DNA of 7,733 nucleotides from Candidatus Omnitrophota bacterium. GTDB lineage: Bacteria > Omnitrophota > Omnitrophia > Omnitrophales > Aquincolibacteriaceae. This document shows positions 6,833-7,733 of this stretch, in pieces. The notes below the pieces were generated by a model, which was not told where the DNA came from, did not search any database, and was given only the letters and a program-made list of their open reading frames with translations. The stretch spans positions 1 through 7,733 of the forward strand of contig JAHFHI010000054.1 in assembly GCA_023246995.1 (NCBI GenBank), read 5' to 3'. Position 1 is the first letter of the stretch, and each line of letters opens with the position of its first letter. Position numbers and translations under genes: made by a program.

Positions 6833-7225
6833 ATGAAAAAATACCTTCGTATGCGTCATCTTATGATCCTTTTCCTGGCCATCGCCTCGGCCGGAATGGG
6901 AAGCGATGCCCAGTACGACCAAGAGGCCCGGGAAAACGAAAAGCTGCGGCGCCAGCTTGAAGAAAGCGGCGAACTTGAGGCCATCGAGCAAACCGATAAG
7001 GAACTTGAAGAAGCGCTCCACGAGGCCAAAGACGAGAGCGCCGATCAGGACGACAAATCCGGACTTGAGAAACGCCTGACAAAAGGCCGCAAAGCCATTG
7101 CCGGCACGTTTCGGGGAGCGGTCAAAGCCGCGACTTTCGGCGCGGTGGAAGATTACGAAGTCGTGGAACCGGCCAAGGATTCCGAAGACACCGGACGCAT
7201 CCGGATCAAAATCCCCGGCACTTGA
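6833..7225 (+). CDS. Small exported charged coiled-coil protein, function unknown
   Basis: A 130-residue protein that I do not recognise. The N-terminus looks like a Sec signal peptide: basic MKKYLRMRH, then hydrophobic LMILFLAIASAG (10-21), with possible cleavage after SDA (residue 26) or ASA (residue 20). Residues about 30-75 are dominated by Glu, Lys, Gln, Asp and Leu (for example KLRRQLEESGELEAIEQ) and should form an amphipathic helix or coiled coil. A more basic/alanine part follows (KGRKAIAGTFRGAVKAATFG, about 85-104), then an acidic tail ending in RIRIKIPGT. No cysteine appears in the mature part, and there is no lipobox. The ATG has AAGGA 7 nt upstream and its own promoter, and codon use resembles the neighbours, so the gene looks real. 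It is divergent from hom and convergent with the next gene, stop to stop. A periplasmic location is inferred. Confidence 0.75.
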   Translation: MKKYLRMRHLMILFLAIASAGMGSDAQYDQEARENEKLRRQLEESGELEAIEQTDKELEEALHEAKDESADQDDKSGLEKRLTKGRKAIAGTFRGAVKAATFGAVEDYEVVEPAKDSEDTGRIRIKIPGT

Positions 7226-7708
7226 TCAGCTCTCAAAAGGCGACTCGCCCCGGATATCCAAAAGTCTGGCCTCGCCTTGGGTGAGGTCGAAAATGAATTC
7301 CGCACGGCCTTCACGGATGCGGATGCTTCCGTTCTTTACATCTTGATCCCTTTTCCGCCACTGGATCTGAAAAACGACTTTGGTTTTTTCCGTGAGCGTA
7401 TGGTTCACGGAAAAATAAAGATCCGCGAGGCCTGCCCCGGCGAACTGTCTTGAGAGATCAAAACGCAGTTCGGACCAGCCCCCGTAAAAATCTTCACTGA
7501 CCCAGCTGAAGAACTCCTGCAAATCCGCCGCGCTGTAAGCGCGCCGCAAGGCCTCAAGCGCTTTTTCGGCTTCGGCGGTTTGGGAAATGCGGCCGGAATG
7601 CCCCGCGGGCAGGCGGCCCAGGGCCAAGGCTTGGCTCGACGAAAAACTCGCAAAGCCGGGCAGCATAAAAAAAATTCCGAAAAGGATTTTTGAAGCGACC
7701 TTTCTCAT
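7226..7708 (-). CDS. Small exported protein, possibly NTF2-like, function unknown
   Basis: A 160-residue protein not recognised by name. It begins with a clear signal peptide: basic MRKVASK, hydrophobic ILFGIFFMLPGFASF, and likely cleavage after SSQALA (about residue 29). The mature part opens with a helix, AEKALEALRRAYSAADLQEFFSWVSEDFY by position about 45-74, followed by alternating strands such as KVVFQIQWRKR and GSIRIREGRAEFIFDL. A helix followed by a curved sheet in about 110 residues resembles the NTF2/SnoaL-like fold; this is a judgement from pattern only. The ATG at 7708 is the first in frame and starts the signal peptide. Upstream GGAG lies only 2 nt away, with GGGA further off, so the ribosome-binding site is poor. 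Its promoter would lie at or beyond the right edge. No active-site motif is evident. Confidence 0.72.
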   Translation of the reverse strand: MRKVASKILFGIFFMLPGFASFSSSQALALGRLPAGHSGRISQTAEAEKALEALRRAYSAADLQEFFSWVSEDFYGGWSELRFDLSRQFAGAGLADLYFSVNHTLTEKTKVVFQIQWRKRDQDVKNGSIRIREGRAEFIFDLTQGEARLLDIRGESPFES

Positions 7709-7733
7709 CTCTCCATTCCCATAATTAAAATTT

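Overview
The window looks like bacterial chromosome of moderately high GC, with compact, tightly spaced genes. No mobile element, CRISPR array, tRNA or rRNA was recognised. Gene order and content (hom, thrC, an ApgM-type phosphomutase homologue, lysC, the long type of citramalate synthase, valS) resemble arrangements known from anaerobic Deltaproteobacteria such as Geobacter and from candidate phyla such as Omnitrophota. The lineage is an inference and cannot be fixed from this window.

Positions 1-6773 form one minus-strand unit, read right to left: a sigma70-like promoter (6745-6773), homoserine dehydrogenase with an ACT domain (hom), threonine synthase (thrC), an ApgM/phosphoglycerate mutase-like protein at the place where homoserine kinase is expected, aspartate kinase (lysC), (R)-citramalate synthase (cimA), and the first 65 codons of valyl-tRNA synthetase (valS, running off the left edge). 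Gaps between genes are about 1-36 nt with no visible terminator, so co-transcription is likely. Together the genes cover aspartate phosphorylation, homoserine formation and threonine synthesis, and add a threonine-independent entry to isoleucine synthesis. The absence of thrB and the presence of the ApgM homologue fit the proposed 'alternative homoserine kinase' family. This copy, however, appears to have replaced three of the seven metal-site residues of that superfamily.

The promoter region 6698-6832 is divergent: the hom promoter and a second sigma70-like promoter for a small plus-strand gene lie back to back, with their -35 boxes 5 nt apart. The plus-strand gene (6833-7225) encodes a small exported, highly charged, probably coiled-coil protein of unknown function. 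It converges with a minus-strand gene (7226-7708) for another small exported protein, possibly NTF2-like. Their stop codons abut with no bases between them.

The most notable observations are the altered metal site of the ApgM homologue and a strong internal ribosome-binding site with an in-frame ATG inside lysC. The latter predicts a separate 163-residue regulatory (beta) subunit, as described for Bacillus and Corynebacterium aspartokinases.
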